DNA of 64,000 nt from Vibrio natriegens NBRC 15636 = ATCC 14048 = DSM 759 (GCF_035621455.1 NZ_CP141822.1:3038001-3102000); one strand, 5' to 3'; positions 50,060 through 60,006 are shown, counted from the stretch's first letter. Program-made: numbers and translations. Notes: generated from the sequence alone by a model not told the origin.

Positions 50060-51553
50060 ATGAGTCAAGCAGGATCATCACCGCTATACGCCGCCATCGA
50101 CCTCGGGTCGAACAGTTTTCACATGCTCGTTGTGCGTCACATCGATGGCAGCGTTCAAACAATGGCTAAAATTAAGCGCAAAGTTCGTCTAGCGGCGGGC
50201 TTAGATGAACATAATTCTCTTAGTATGGAAGCTATGCAGCGAGGATGGGACTGCTTAAGTCTATTTGCGGAACGCTTGCAAGATATTCCTAAACAGAACA
50301 TTCGTATCGTCGGTACTGCGACATTACGTACTGCGACGAATGTGGATGAGTTTCTCGAGAAAGCACGTCAAATTCTTGGTCATCCGATCGAAGTTATCTC
50401 CGGTGAAGAAGAAGCGGCGACTATTTATAAAGGCGTCGCTCATACTTCTGGTGGCAGTGGCCGCCGTCTTGTGGTCGATATTGGCGGTGCCAGCACTGAA
50501 CTTATCATCGGAGAGGGTTTTGAAGCCAAAGCACTCACCAGTTTAAAAATGGGCTGCGTGACCTGGTTGGAGAACTTCTTCAAAGACCGTCAACTGAATG
50601 CTCGTAACTTCGATGCCGCCATAGAAGGTGCAAAACAGACTATCAAGCCGATTTTAGAGCAGTATATCGACTTGGGTTGGGATGTTTGTGTCGGGGCTTC
50701 AGGTACCGTTCAGGCGCTACAAGAGATAATGCTGGCGCAGGGAATGGACGAAGTAATTACTCACTCCAAACTTAAACGCCTGCAAAAGCAAGCCATGTTA
50801 GCCGATCATTTAGAAGAGCTCGACATAGAAGGCCTGACGCTCGAGCGTGCACTGGTCTTCCCAAGCGGTCTGTCCATTCTGATTGCTGTGTTTGAGTTAC
50901 TTGAGATAGACGCGATGACACTGGCTGGCGGCGCTCTGCGTGAAGGTCTGGTGTACGAAATGGTCGAAGAATTGCGCCAAAAAGACATTCGCTCACGCAC
51001 TATCTGCAGTGTTCAAAGTCGTTATCAATTGGATTGCGAGTACGGTGAACAAGTAGCAACCCTTGCAAGTAAGCTATTGCAGCAAGCCGGTGGTGATGCG
51101 TGGATTGCGGAGCCTCAGGGTGAAGTTCTACTGGAAACCACAGCCAAGTTACATGAAATTGGCTTAACCATCGACTTTAAAAAAGGTGGTGAACACAGCG
51201 CTTACTTGCTGCAAAACTTGGATTTACCGGGGTTCACACGCGCACAAAAATTCTTTATTGGTGAGATAGCCCGCCGTTACCGTGAGCAGCTCACTTCATT
51301 ACCAGAGCAACATGCACTATCTGGTAACAGTGCAAAACGCCTATTGCGCTTATTGCGACTTGCAGTCTTGCTAACTCATCGACGTAATCAAAGCTTAGAG
51401 CCTCAAGTGGAACTTTCTGCCGAAGGTGACAACCTGACATTAAGCATTGATGCTAAGTGGTTAGAAGCCAACCCGCTAACCGCCGCAGAGTTGGAAATTG
51501 AATCAAACCGCCAGACCGATATTGGCTGGCCATTGACAATTTCAGCGCTCTAA
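50060..51553 (+). CDS. gppA: guanosine pentaphosphate phosphatase / exopolyphosphatase GppA
   Basis: GppA converts pppGpp to ppGpp and is related to Ppx exopolyphosphatase. The 497-aa protein has the actin-like [14 protein letters not shown] and [14 protein letters not shown] phosphate loops, the catalytic Glu region [11 protein letters not shown], and an HD-like C-terminal part. It is 18 bp after rhlB, the usual order. Confidence 0.94.
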   Translation: MSQAGSSPLYAAIDLGSNSFHMLVVRHIDGSVQTMAKIKRKVRLAAGLDEHNSLSMEAMQRGWDCLSLFAERLQDIPKQNIRIVGTATLRTATNVDEFLEKARQILGHPIEVISGEEEAATIYKGVAHTSGGSGRRLVVDIGGASTELIIGEGFEAKALTSLKMGCVTWLENFFKDRQLNARNFDAAIEGAKQTIKPILEQYIDLGWDVCVGASGTVQALQEIMLAQGMDEVITHSKLKRLQKQAMLADHLEELDIEGLTLERALVFPSGLSILIAVFELLEIDAMTLAGGALREGLVYEMVEELRQKDIRSRTICSVQSRYQLDCEYGEQVATLASKLLQQAGGDAWIAEPQGEVLLETTAKLHEIGLTIDFKKGGEHSAYLLQNLDLPGFTRAQKFFIGEIARRYREQLTSLPEQHALSGNSAKRLLRLLRLAVLLTHRRNQSLEPQVELSAEGDNLTLSIDAKWLEANPLTAAELEIESNRQTDIGWPLTISAL

Positions 51554-51572
51554 CAATGAATTAGTGATAGGT

Positions 51573-51598
51573 AAAAGGCTCCATTGGGAGCCTTTTTT
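51573..51598 (+). terminator. gppA intrinsic terminator
   Basis: AAAAGGCTCC / GGAGCCTTTT with a four-base loop and trailing T-run. Confidence 0.88.
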
Positions 51599-51617
51599 AT
51601 TGCCTTAATGATGGTTC

Positions 51618-51675
51618 TGTACAGCTCAAAGAGCTTTTGGACACCCATGATCTAAATGCTTCCTATGCTGTACAT
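51618..51675. repeat. palindromic intergenic repeat, copy C
   Basis: Flanked by TGTACAGC and its near reverse complement (GCTGTACA). The inner GAGCTTTTGGA and CATGAT on this strand correspond, in reverse orientation, to copies A and B in the ars operon (for example AGCATTTAGATCATG on the complement versus AGCATTTGGATCATG in copy A). It lies in the gppA/yhhQ convergent gap. Confidence 0.65.
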
Positions 51676-51689
51676 CCCCCTACAAAACA

Positions 51690-51724
51690 CAAAAAAGCCG
51701 CTGTTAAAAACAAGCGGCTTTTTG
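51690..51724 (-). terminator. yhhQ intrinsic terminator
   Basis: AAAAAGCCGCT / AGCGGCTTTTT stem with a ten-base loop, 22 bp after the yhhQ stop in the minus direction. Confidence 0.87.
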
Positions 51725-51746
51725 GTATTCGCGGAACGCTTCCTGA

Positions 51747-52415
51747 CTAAGCAGTCGTCGTCACTTTGAAGTCCGGATTCACTGCGGTCAGCTTTTTGAT
51801 CAGATAATTCAGCAATACACCGTACATAGGAACAAACAAGCCAAGGCTGATCACCAGCTTAAAGCCATAGTCCACCAGCGCAATTTCAGTCCAGTGTTCC
51901 GCCATAAATGGATCTGGACTTTGGTAAAATGCGATAGCAAAGAACGCGATGGTATCAAGCGCATTACCAAACAGCGTTGAACAGGTTGGTGCCACCCACC
52001 ATTGTTTCATCTGGCGCAGGCGATTGAATACATGCACATCCAGAATTTGACCCAATAGGTACGCCATAAAACTCGCCACCGCGATACGCGCCACGAACAG
52101 GTTAAATTCTCCTAGGTGTCCAAACCCTTGGAACTGACCTTCAAAGAACACCACTGATAAAAGGTAAGACACGGCCAGCGCTGGTAACATGACTAAGAAA
52201 ATGATCTTACGCGCTAATCCTGCGCCAAAGATACGTACCGTCAAATCCGTTGCCAAAAAGATAAACGGAAAGGTAAATGCGCCCCATGTGGTATGGAGAC
52301 CAAAAATCGTAAAGGGTAGCTGAACCAGGTAATTGCTGGATGCAATAATGATCAGGTGAAATAAAACCAGATAAATAAGGGCGTTGCGCTGCTGCGCAGG
52401 GGTAAAGTTACTCAT
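51747..52415 (-). CDS. yhhQ: queuosine precursor transporter YhhQ
   Basis: A 222-aa inner-membrane importer of 7-cyano- or 7-aminomethyl-7-deazaguanine. About six TM helices; the family motifs FPFIFLATDLTVRIFG and LFGNALDTIAFF are present. The 5' leader was examined for a preQ1 riboswitch, but none was clear. A short hairpin (TTTGGG/CCCAAA) lies about 20-40 bp before the start. Confidence 0.93.
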   Translation of the reverse strand: MSNFTPAQQRNALIYLVLFHLIIIASSNYLVQLPFTIFGLHTTWGAFTFPFIFLATDLTVRIFGAGLARKIIFLVMLPALAVSYLLSVVFFEGQFQGFGHLGEFNLFVARIAVASFMAYLLGQILDVHVFNRLRQMKQWWVAPTCSTLFGNALDTIAFFAIAFYQSPDPFMAEHWTEIALVDYGFKLVISLGLFVPMYGVLLNYLIKKLTAVNPDFKVTTTA

Positions 52416-52604
52416 GCGATACCTTTTTAGTTTGGTTTGGGGGCGAGGGAACCCAAATCGAGCGCTTTTAAAATAAAAACGACTCTTACCAACAATGTAA
52501 AATGAAAAAATAAACTGACTTGGCTCCTAAGAGCTAAGCGGTGGGCGATTATACATTAACCAATTTTGCTCGCAAGCAGTGCTTTTTACGCAAACGTTTA
52601 TACC

Positions 52605-52635
52605 CAAAAAAGGGTGTTTCATGTGAAACACCCTT
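52605..52635 (-). terminator. intrinsic terminator of recQ-DUF3630
   Basis: 12-bp perfect stem AAGGGTGTTTCA / TGAAACACCCTT with a two-base loop; on the minus strand it is followed by TTTTTT. The core resembles parS with one central change (CATGTG for CACGTG), probably by chance. Confidence 0.85.
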
Positions 52636-52656
52636 AACAAGATCATACTGCTTTGT

Positions 52657-52962
52657 TCAAAATCCGCGTTGAAATAATCCCGCAAGATAATCGAGCTCTT
52701 CCCTGCTCTCTTCTACTGCTAGAGCTTCAAACCATATCGCTTCACTGTAGTGTTCTGCCTTCATAAACAGACGGCAACCTTCAAAATCGATAAGCCACGA
52801 ATGAATATCGGCATCCCACTGCTTCTCGACAACCGAGGCCGACAGCAAGCCTACCAAACGCTCACCCAGCACCGGAAACGTATCCAAATCGAAGCTTGGC
52901 GCAGTAATAAGTAAACGACCTTCTTCGGCAATGTATTCAGCAAGGCCAAATTCCTTGTGCAT
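52657..52962 (-). CDS. DUF3630 family protein
   Basis: A 101-aa cytoplasmic protein with the family pattern IDFEGCRLFMKAEHYSEAIW. It follows recQ by 9 bp and so is co-transcribed with it. The function is unknown. No membrane segment or signal peptide is seen. Confidence 0.78.
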   Translation of the reverse strand: MHKEFGLAEYIAEEGRLLITAPSFDLDTFPVLGERLVGLLSASVVEKQWDADIHSWLIDFEGCRLFMKAEHYSEAIWFEALAVEESREELDYLAGLFQRGF

Positions 52963-52971
52963 GTAATATCC

Positions 52972-54807
52972 TTAACCGTGATGGGTAATATGTTCTTGAA
53001 TAAGATCTAAGAATGGATCGGCGTATTTCTCAAGTTTACGTTGACCCACCCCGCTGACTGCAAGCATTTCGCCATAAGAGGTTGGCAGAATCTCCGCCAT
53101 ATCAATCAGTGTCGCATCACTGAAGACCACATAAGGTGGTAAGCCATCTTCATCCGCAATCGACTTACGCAGTTTACGCAGTTTGGCAAACAGCTTCTTA
53201 TCGTAGTTTTTACTGGTCAGTTTATCCGACTTAGCCGCTCGTGCTGCGGTATCCAGACGTGGTACCGCGAGCTCCAGTGCCACATCGCCACGCAGTAATG
53301 GACGCGCTTCTTCCGTAAGCTGCAATGTTGAGTTGCGGGTAATGTTCTGGAACAACAAACCTTTGTGGATTAACTGGCGGAAGATACTTACCCAATAATC
53401 ATGGCTGTGGTCACGGCCGATTCCATAAGTGGATATCTTATCGTGGCCATTTTCACGCACGCGGATATTTTGCATACCGCGCAGTACTTCCACGACATAA
53501 CCCATGCCAAAGCTTTGGTTCACACGATAGACACAAGACAGCGCTTTGCGTGCCTCTTCGGTTGCATCGAAGTGTTTCGGTGGATCGAGGCAGATATCGC
53601 AGTTACCACATGGTTTCTCACGATATTCGCCAAAATAGTTGAGCAGAACCTGACGGCGACAAGTCTGAGCTTCAGCAAACGCACTCATCGCATTCAGCTT
53701 ATGGCTTTCTACCTGCTTCTGCGGACCATCGTCTTTTTCATCCAGCATGCGTCTCAGCCAGCTGATGTCGGCTGGGTCAAAAAGCATCATCGCTTCTGCT
53801 GGTAAGCCATCTCTCCCTGCTCGGCCCGTTTCCTGATAGTAGGACTCGATATTGCGCGGAATATCAAAATGCACCACGAAGCGCACGTTAGGTTTATTGA
53901 TGCCCATACCAAAAGCGACGGTCGCTACTACGATCTGGATATCGTCACGCTGAAACGCTTCCTGAACATAAGCGCGTTCATCGGTATCCATGCCAGCATG
54001 ATAACCTGCTGCGCGAATATGGTTGTTACACAGTTTCTCTGTCACCATTTCCACTTTCTTGCGGCTACCACAATAAATAATGCCGCAGTTCCCTTTCTGG
54101 GTTTCCAAATAGCGGATGATCTGAGAAACAGGCTTGTGTTTTTCCACCAGATTATAGCGAATGTTTGGGCGGTCAAAGCTGCCGAGATAAACCTGCGGGT
54201 CATTCAGTCTTAAACGCTCTAAGATATCCCGACGGGTGGCATCATCAGCGGTCGCCGTTAACGCCATAAATGGAACATGAGAAAAGTGCTGTTTAAGCTG
54301 GCCCAGTAACGCGTATTCAGGACGGAAATCATGTCCCCACTGCGAGATACAGTGCGCCTCGTCAACCGCAATCATCGCCAGAGGCAGACTTTCAAGGCGT
54401 TCAATAAAATCACGCATCAAGACCCGCTCTGGAGAAACATAAATCAGCTTCAGCTGCCCGTTGTGCATACGGTTATATACACTCAGCAGTTCTTCTCTGT
54501 TCATGGTCGAGTTCACGCATTCCGCCGCGACACCATTGGCTTTTAGCTGGTCCACCTGATCTTTCATCAAAGAAATCAGCGGAGAGATAACCAAGGTGAT
54601 CCCGTTTCGTACCAGCGCGGGAATTTGATAGCAGAGAGATTTACCACCGCCGGTAGGCATGATCACCAAGCTGTCTTGTCCATCAATAGCAGCATCGATA
54701 ACTTCTTGCTGACCATCGCGGAATTTTTGATAACCGAAGACGTCCTCCAACACACGTTGAGGCGTTACAGGCGAGTCTGAAGGTTCGGCTAACAAGGTCG
54801 AGGTCAT
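52972..54807 (-). CDS. recQ: ATP-dependent DNA helicase RecQ
   Basis: RecQ unwinds DNA 3' to 5' in repair. The 611 aa show Walker A MPTGGGKSLCYQ, DEAH, the Cys-rich RQC zinc site (CRRQVLLNYF, then CGNCDIC), and a C-terminal HRDC domain. It is the full family length. Divergent from rarD. Confidence 0.97.
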   Translation of the reverse strand: MTSTLLAEPSDSPVTPQRVLEDVFGYQKFRDGQQEVIDAAIDGQDSLVIMPTGGGKSLCYQIPALVRNGITLVISPLISLMKDQVDQLKANGVAAECVNSTMNREELLSVYNRMHNGQLKLIYVSPERVLMRDFIERLESLPLAMIAVDEAHCISQWGHDFRPEYALLGQLKQHFSHVPFMALTATADDATRRDILERLRLNDPQVYLGSFDRPNIRYNLVEKHKPVSQIIRYLETQKGNCGIIYCGSRKKVEMVTEKLCNNHIRAAGYHAGMDTDERAYVQEAFQRDDIQIVVATVAFGMGINKPNVRFVVHFDIPRNIESYYQETGRAGRDGLPAEAMMLFDPADISWLRRMLDEKDDGPQKQVESHKLNAMSAFAEAQTCRRQVLLNYFGEYREKPCGNCDICLDPPKHFDATEEARKALSCVYRVNQSFGMGYVVEVLRGMQNIRVRENGHDKISTYGIGRDHSHDYWVSIFRQLIHKGLLFQNITRNSTLQLTEEARPLLRGDVALELAVPRLDTAARAAKSDKLTSKNYDKKLFAKLRKLRKSIADEDGLPPYVVFSDATLIDMAEILPTSYGEMLAVSGVGQRKLEKYADPFLDLIQEHITHHG

Positions 54808-54980
54808 GAATTGTCTCAGATTGGGTGATCATAGGAATGCTTTTGTATGCCACCAGCATACAAAATGAGGGCACATTGTAATGGGGTTTCATGGTGAATA
54901 AAACCGCAAATTACTAGGTGTTTGCCAACACCACTCGTATACTGCTCGTCCGCTCTATAAACACAATTAGGTGACACGTC

Positions 54981-55895
54981 ATGATACAAGAAGAACAGCA
55001 ACGTGCACGGCAAGGCGTCCTGCTTGCAATTGGCGCTTACACGATGTGGGGTATCGCCCCAATATACTTTAAATCAATTACTGATGTATCAGCTTTAGAA
55101 ATCCTCAGCCATCGCGTGATTTGGTCTTTCTTTTTGCTTGCTGCACTCCTCCACTTTGGCCGTCATTGGCGCTCGGTTAGCGATATCATCAGAAACAAAA
55201 CCAAGATGCTGTATCTGGTTTCTACCGCGATTTTAGTCGGGGCTAACTGGCTGATTTTCATTTGGGCGGTCAACGCAAACCACATGCTTGATGCCAGTTT
55301 AGGTTATTACATTAACCCTCTGCTAAACGTGCTGCTTGGAATGATATTCCTCGGAGAAAGGCTGCGTAAACTGCAGTGGTTCGCTGTCGTACTTGCGGCC
55401 TGCGGTGTCTTGGTACAACTCGTTGTATTTGGTTCGGTACCTATTGTTGCTATGGCATTAGCAACGAGCTTCGGTATTTATGGCTTACTGCGCAAAAAAG
55501 TCAGCGTTGAAGCGCAAACCGGATTATTCATCGAAACGCTCGTCATGCTTCCTGCAGCCGCGATTTATTTGTTCTTTATCGCAAGCTCACCGACTTCGAG
55601 CATGGCAGACAACGCATGGCAGTTAAATACATTGCTGATAGCCGCTGGCGTGGTGACGACACTGCCACTACTCTGCTTTACGGGCGCAGCGACTCGATTG
55701 AAACTCTCTACACTGGGCTTCTTCCAGTATATTGGGCCAAGTCTGATGTTCTTGCTCGCGGTCTTGATTTACGGTGAAGCCTTCACCATGGATAAAGCGA
55801 TTACATTCGCCTTTATCTGGGGAGCATTAGTAGTGTTTAGCTTTGATGGACTGCGCAGCAGTCGCCGTTCCCGCAGGGCAATTCAAGCTCAGTGA
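54981..55895 (+). CDS. rarD: EamA-family transporter RarD
   Basis: A 304-aa permease with two EamA repeats and about ten TM helices. The beginning GVLLAIGAYTMWGIAPIYFK is diagnostic of the RarD subgroup. The substrate is unknown. It stands next to recQ, as in E. coli, and ends at a strong terminator. Confidence 0.92.
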   Translation: MIQEEQQRARQGVLLAIGAYTMWGIAPIYFKSITDVSALEILSHRVIWSFFLLAALLHFGRHWRSVSDIIRNKTKMLYLVSTAILVGANWLIFIWAVNANHMLDASLGYYINPLLNVLLGMIFLGERLRKLQWFAVVLAACGVLVQLVVFGSVPIVAMALATSFGIYGLLRKKVSVEAQTGLFIETLVMLPAAAIYLFFIASSPTSSMADNAWQLNTLLIAAGVVTTLPLLCFTGAATRLKLSTLGFFQYIGPSLMFLLAVLIYGEAFTMDKAITFAFIWGALVVFSFDGLRSSRRSRRAIQAQ

Positions 55896-55930
55896 TCGTT
55901 TTTTACAAGACAAGTCACCAATTCATAGAT

Positions 55931-55961
55931 AAGCTTGGTCATTATATGACCAAGCTTTTTT
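55931..55961 (+). terminator. rarD intrinsic terminator
   Basis: AAGCTTGGTC / GACCAAGCTT 10-bp stem and T-run. Its T-run ends only 8 bp before the next ATG, so the AraC-type gene has no obvious Shine-Dalgarno there. Confidence 0.9.
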
Positions 55962-55968
55962 GTATGTA

Positions 55969-56766
55969 ATGGAACAGATTCAATACTACGCAACCGACCA
56001 TGACCAACTAAGTCTGATTGAGGCGAAATACCAGAAATTTGCTTTTCAAAAGCACTATCACCTGGATTTTCACCTAGGTCTGATCACGCATGGCGAGCAG
56101 AAGTTCCATTATCAGGGCAGTCACCACCAAGTCGGGCACGGACAAATCGTGATTATGCCGCCCGATGAGCTGCACGATGGTCAATCGAGACTTGCTGACG
56201 GTTATGAAGTGAATGTCTTTTCGATCGAACCGCACCTATTTAGTGATCTGGCCGATCTTAAACAAAACGGTCAAATAATCAGCTTTAATGAGCTGATCAT
56301 CTCCGATCCACAGATATTTTCACAACTTAGTAACTTACACTGCCATCTTCGACGCAATAATCTCAGTCGGTTAACCAAAGATTGTCTTCCATTTGAGGGA
56401 TTTAACCTGCTTTTTGATCGCTATGGATCACTTGCCAGAAAAAGGGTCATCCCCCTCGGAAAACAGTCGCTCAACACCTTGAAAGATTACTTAATGGCAA
56501 ATCTCGATCAGTCCGTTCGTTTGGAGTCGTTATCTGAACTCTGCCAACTAAGTCCTACCCAGTTTCAACGCCACTTTAAAGCCCAGACAGGGATGACGCC
56601 CTATGCCTGGTTTGCACGGCTTCGTCTCGAACAAGGAATGAAGCTGCTTCAGTCAGGACAATGCGGAACCGAAGTCGCACATCAAATTGGCTTTTACGAT
56701 CAGGCCCATTTCAGTAAAGCCTTTAAGCAGACTTACGGCGTTTCTCCCTCGCAAGTAACACGCTAG
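55969..56766 (+). CDS. AraC-family transcriptional regulator
   Basis: A 265-aa regulator with an N-terminal cupin-like domain (HLDFHLGLITHGEQKFHYQG and DELHDGQ) and a C-terminal AraC double helix-turn-helix (LSELCQLSPTQFQRHFKAQ, then VAHQIGFYDQAHFSKAFKQ). The start is uncertain because a terminator hairpin abuts it. It is followed by a LysE-type exporter in the same direction, which it probably controls. Confidence 0.9.
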   Translation: MEQIQYYATDHDQLSLIEAKYQKFAFQKHYHLDFHLGLITHGEQKFHYQGSHHQVGHGQIVIMPPDELHDGQSRLADGYEVNVFSIEPHLFSDLADLKQNGQIISFNELIISDPQIFSQLSNLHCHLRRNNLSRLTKDCLPFEGFNLLFDRYGSLARKRVIPLGKQSLNTLKDYLMANLDQSVRLESLSELCQLSPTQFQRHFKAQTGMTPYAWFARLRLEQGMKLLQSGQCGTEVAHQIGFYDQAHFSKAFKQTYGVSPSQVTR

Positions 56767-56857
56767 TCCCTTTCAGCCATTTACTGTCAGTTTTTTACAA
56801 GCGCGTCATGCCAGTGTCGGAGAGAATAAACCTCTTCATTATGTTTTGAGATGTCTT

Positions 56858-57517
56858 ATGAATGAATCAACCATCCTGCTGACTCTGGCCAGCATTCACT
56901 TTATTGCTTTAATGAGTCCCGGCCCCGATTTCGCGTTAGTCGTACAAAACGCCACTCGTCATGGACGCCAGACTGGTTTATACATCGCGCTTGGATTGTC
57001 CTTCGGTATTTTGCTGCACTCTTTTTTCAGCCTGACTGGTGTGAGCTACCTAGTACATCAACACCCAACGCTTTACTCCGTTCTACAATTAATCGGTGGC
57101 AGTTATTTACTTTATTTAGGTATTGGCGCACTGCGAGCCGTGATCGCGATGATCCAAAATCCACAATCAGATCAGTCAAATCAAGCCAACAATCTGGTGA
57201 TCAGTAATAAACGTCAGGCATTCACTAAGGGCTTTGCGACCAACATTCTGAATCCAAAAGCCTTAGTATTTTTCGTCAGCTTAATGTCGAGTTTGGTTCC
57301 TGCTGGCATGTCTGTTACTGGAAAAGGTATCGCTTTAGTGATTCTATTTGGTTTATCACTTCTTTGGTTTTCCAGCCTGGCCTGGATGCTCTCTACACAA
57401 AGATTGCAGCGACGATTACAACAAGCCGGTATTTACATCGATGGTTTATGCGGTGTGGTGTTCACGCTAGTCGGTGGCAGCATCTTACTGCAAACCATCC
57501 GTACCTTTTCGGTATAA
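56858..57517 (+). CDS. LysE/RhtB-family amino-acid exporter
   Basis: A 219-aa exporter with about six TM helices; opening IHFIALMSPGPDFALVVQN and the NILNPKALVFFVSL motif are typical. ATG 56858 is preferred to an upstream in-frame codon. The AraC gene lies 91 bp upstream. The exported compound is unknown. Confidence 0.88.
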   Translation: MNESTILLTLASIHFIALMSPGPDFALVVQNATRHGRQTGLYIALGLSFGILLHSFFSLTGVSYLVHQHPTLYSVLQLIGGSYLLYLGIGALRAVIAMIQNPQSDQSNQANNLVISNKRQAFTKGFATNILNPKALVFFVSLMSSLVPAGMSVTGKGIALVILFGLSLLWFSSLAWMLSTQRLQRRLQQAGIYIDGLCGVVFTLVGGSILLQTIRTFSV

Positions 57518-57626
57518 CTGGCTGATTTAAAAGCGTCGCACAACCGACATTTCTAAGACCGCTTACTCGACGATCCTCTCCATGACTGCCAAGCTGGATA
57601 TTCAACTGGTAACATGGAGAGTCATC

Positions 57627-59393
57627 ATGCAATGGACGTTTAATCGGCTCGTCACTACGGGTCTTTTCCTTACTTCCACCTTAACTCTGACGAGCCAAGT
57701 CCTCGCCAATCAAGCCACTGACGCGATAGCACCTGAGCAAAGTACTGGCGTCGAGCAAAAGCAGCTGAAAAAAGCCAAAAACTACATGGTGACGGCCGCA
57801 AACCCGATTGCGACTCAAGCAGGTGCCGACGTAATTAAACAAGGTGGTAATGCGATAGATGCGATGGTGGCCGTTCAATTGATGCTTGGTTTAGTGGAGC
57901 CTCAATCTTCAGGTATCGGAGGCGGTGCATTCTTGGTGTATTGGGATAACGATAAGCAAAAGCTCACCACTTTTGATGGCCGAGAAACCGCACCACTGGC
58001 TGCTACCCCACAATTGTTTCTGGACGACAACGGCCAGCCACTGCAATTTTACGATGCGGTTGTCGGCGGCCGCTCTGTCGGCACACCTGGTACCGTTAAG
58101 TTGTTGTGGGATACGCATCAAAAGCACGGCAAGTTAGAATGGAAAAAGATTATTCAACCCATTATCAAGGTTGCTGAACAAGGATTTAGCATCAGTCCCC
58201 GACTTGCAAGCCTGATAGAAGGCGACGCTGAACGTCTATCACGATTCCCTGCGACCAAAGCTTATTTCTTTAATCCAGATGGTTCACCTAAATCGGCGGG
58301 AACAACCCTTAAAAACCCTCAATACGCGCAAACTTTAACTGCGATTGCAGAGAAAGGCGCTGTGGCCTTTTACCAGGGTGATATCGCCCAGGACATCATC
58401 GATACGGTCCAAAATGCGCCAGGTAATCCGGGAGTACTCGCACAGTCAGACTTTAATACCTACCAAATAAAGCAACGCGAACCGGTATGTGTGGCTTATC
58501 AAAGCTATGATGTCTGCGGTATGGGGCCACCAAGCTCCGGCGCATTAACGGTAGGACAAATTCTGGCCATCAGTGAGCATTACGATCTCAAAGGCTGGGG
58601 CGCAGAAAGTGCCAAATCTTGGCAAGTGATTGCGGATGCCTCTCGCCTCGCCTTCGCGGATCGTGGCAAATACATGGCAGATCAGGACTATGTACCCATG
58701 CCAACCGCAGGTCTGCTGGATGCCGACTACCTCAAAGAGCGAGCTAGCTTGATAGAAGTTGGTAAAGCACTGCCAGAAGCCTCTGCCGGAAACCCTCCAT
58801 GGTCTCATGCAATGAATCTCAGCATGGATGAATCGATAGAGCTTCCGTCCACCAGCCATTTCAATATCGTCGACAAACAGGGCAATGTGGTATCCATGAC
58901 CACAACGATTGAAAACGCTTTTGGCTCACGGTTAATGGTTCGTGGCTTTTTACTCAACAACGAATTGACCGACTTCTCTTTCCGAACTCATCAAGATGGA
59001 ACTCCGATAGCTAACCGCTTAGAGCCAGGTAAACGTCCGCGTTCCTCTATGGCTCCAACGATCATGCTCAAAGACAATAAACCTTATATGGCCATCGGTT
59101 CGCCGGGAGGCAGCCGCATTATTGGTTACGTCGCTCAAACCATTATTGCTCATACTCAATGGGATATGGATATCCAGCATGCTATCAATCAACCAAGGCT
59201 ATTAAACCGCTTTGGCACATTGGATATAGAGCAAGGTACTGCGGCCACCCGCTTACAACCAGAGTTAGAAAAGATTGGCTTTACTACAGAAATTCGAGAT
59301 CTGAATTCTGGTTTACACGCCATTCGAATCACCTCAGATGGCCTAGAAGGTGCAGCCGATCCACGCCGAGAAGGAATCGCGATCGGCAACTAG
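57627..59393 (+). CDS. ggt: gamma-glutamyltranspeptidase
   Basis: A periplasmic enzyme that cleaves gamma-glutamyl bonds of glutathione and related compounds. It has a signal peptide (about 1-27, ending VLAN), a large subunit, and the autoprocessing nucleophile Thr in the motif STSHFNIVDKQGNVVSMT. The substrate-binding segment around GGSRIIGYV is present, with 588 aa total. ATG 57627, preceded by GGAGAG, is chosen as start. Confidence 0.95.
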   Translation: MQWTFNRLVTTGLFLTSTLTLTSQVLANQATDAIAPEQSTGVEQKQLKKAKNYMVTAANPIATQAGADVIKQGGNAIDAMVAVQLMLGLVEPQSSGIGGGAFLVYWDNDKQKLTTFDGRETAPLAATPQLFLDDNGQPLQFYDAVVGGRSVGTPGTVKLLWDTHQKHGKLEWKKIIQPIIKVAEQGFSISPRLASLIEGDAERLSRFPATKAYFFNPDGSPKSAGTTLKNPQYAQTLTAIAEKGAVAFYQGDIAQDIIDTVQNAPGNPGVLAQSDFNTYQIKQREPVCVAYQSYDVCGMGPPSSGALTVGQILAISEHYDLKGWGAESAKSWQVIADASRLAFADRGKYMADQDYVPMPTAGLLDADYLKERASLIEVGKALPEASAGNPPWSHAMNLSMDESIELPSTSHFNIVDKQGNVVSMTTTIENAFGSRLMVRGFLLNNELTDFSFRTHQDGTPIANRLEPGKRPRSSMAPTIMLKDNKPYMAIGSPGGSRIIGYVAQTIIAHTQWDMDIQHAINQPRLLNRFGTLDIEQGTAATRLQPELEKIGFTTEIRDLNSGLHAIRITSDGLEGAADPRREGIAIGN

Positions 59394-59408
59394 GCGTCTT
59401 TGGCCCAC

Positions 59409-59436
59409 CCCTTTGTGCGAGATCTCGCACAAAGGG
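59409..59436. promoter_or_regulatory. 28-bp perfect palindrome containing a GacA/VarA-type site
   Basis: Centre TGTGCGAGATCTCGCACA (59414-59431) closely matches the UvrY/GacA-binding palindromes upstream of csrB genes (TGT..GAGATCTC..ACA). It is centred about 168 bp before the predicted CsrB start. It could also act as a 3' hairpin for ggt mRNA. Confidence 0.65.
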
Positions 59437-59555
59437 TTAGGTAAAACACGCTTTTTTAGTAGAAAAAGCACCCTACAAAATGCATAAGACATTGAATAAT
59501 AAGAAAAGTGCTATTTTAAGCTGCATTAAAACCATAAAAATGTGAATTTCCACCA

Positions 59556-59583
59556 TTGCCGAGAGGCATGAAAAACGTAATAT
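59556..59583 (+). promoter_or_regulatory. csrB promoter
   Basis: -35 TTGCCG (59556-59561), 16-bp spacer, -10 TAATAT (59578-59583). Predicted start at about 59591. Confidence 0.65.
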
Positions 59584-59590
59584 TAAACCT

Positions 59591-60006
59591 GTCGGAAGGA
59601 TGCTGACACGGAACAGGAATTACCAAGGATTTGGTAGACTTCAGGATGAAGAAACGGTTATTCAGGATGAATAGTCGGGCATGGAATGCAAAACTGGACA
59701 TTGAACGGAATCAATAGTGACTAGGATGGTTGCTACTAAGGACGGGAAATGGACACCTCTGGACGAGGCAAGGATTGAACATCAGGATGATGTCAGGGAC
59801 ACCGCTCAGGGAACAAGTGATGAGAGCTAACGAGGATTGTTAGCAGACCAGGATAAGGTCAAGGACACCGCTAGGAAGGCGACGAAAGGAATAAGCTGAA
59901 GGAATCAGCACACTATCATGGATTTGATGCATGGAGCACTTTTAGTAGCTGGATTGCTGCGAGTAAGACTATAACCCCGACGGGCGCAAGCCCTCGGGGT
60001 TTTTCT
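59591..60006 (+). ncRNA. csrB: CsrB-family CsrA-sequestering small RNA
   Basis: Roughly 415 nt with no protein-coding frame. By my count it holds 28 GGA motifs, many as AGGA or AGGAU in short stem-loops (for example CAGGATG, AAGGACACC, CAGGATAAG), and it ends in a terminator (AACCCCGA...TCGGGGTT, then T-rich). Such RNAs bind many CsrA dimers and relieve CsrA repression. In Vibrio they are induced by VarS/VarA. The upstream palindrome and promoter fit this. The class is secure; which of the Vibrio paralogues (CsrB, CsrC, CsrD) is not. Confidence 0.9.
59973..60006 (+). terminator. csrB intrinsic terminator
   Basis: AACCCCGA-GGG / CCC-CGGGGTT stem with a GCAA-type loop, followed by a T-rich run. 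Confidence 0.9.

Noticed and set aside
52416..52600. preQ1 riboswitch upstream of yhhQ
   Set aside because: Looked for the aptamer pattern; only a short unrelated hairpin was found.
52615..52630. Possible third parS (TGTTTCATGTGAAACA)
   Set aside because: The central CACGTG is altered, and the 12-bp arms with a following T-run make it a terminator of the recQ-DUF3630 transcript.
59516..59701. 61-aa minus-strand frame over the CsrB gene
   Set aside because: The region is explained by a structured GGA-rich RNA; no Shine-Dalgarno.
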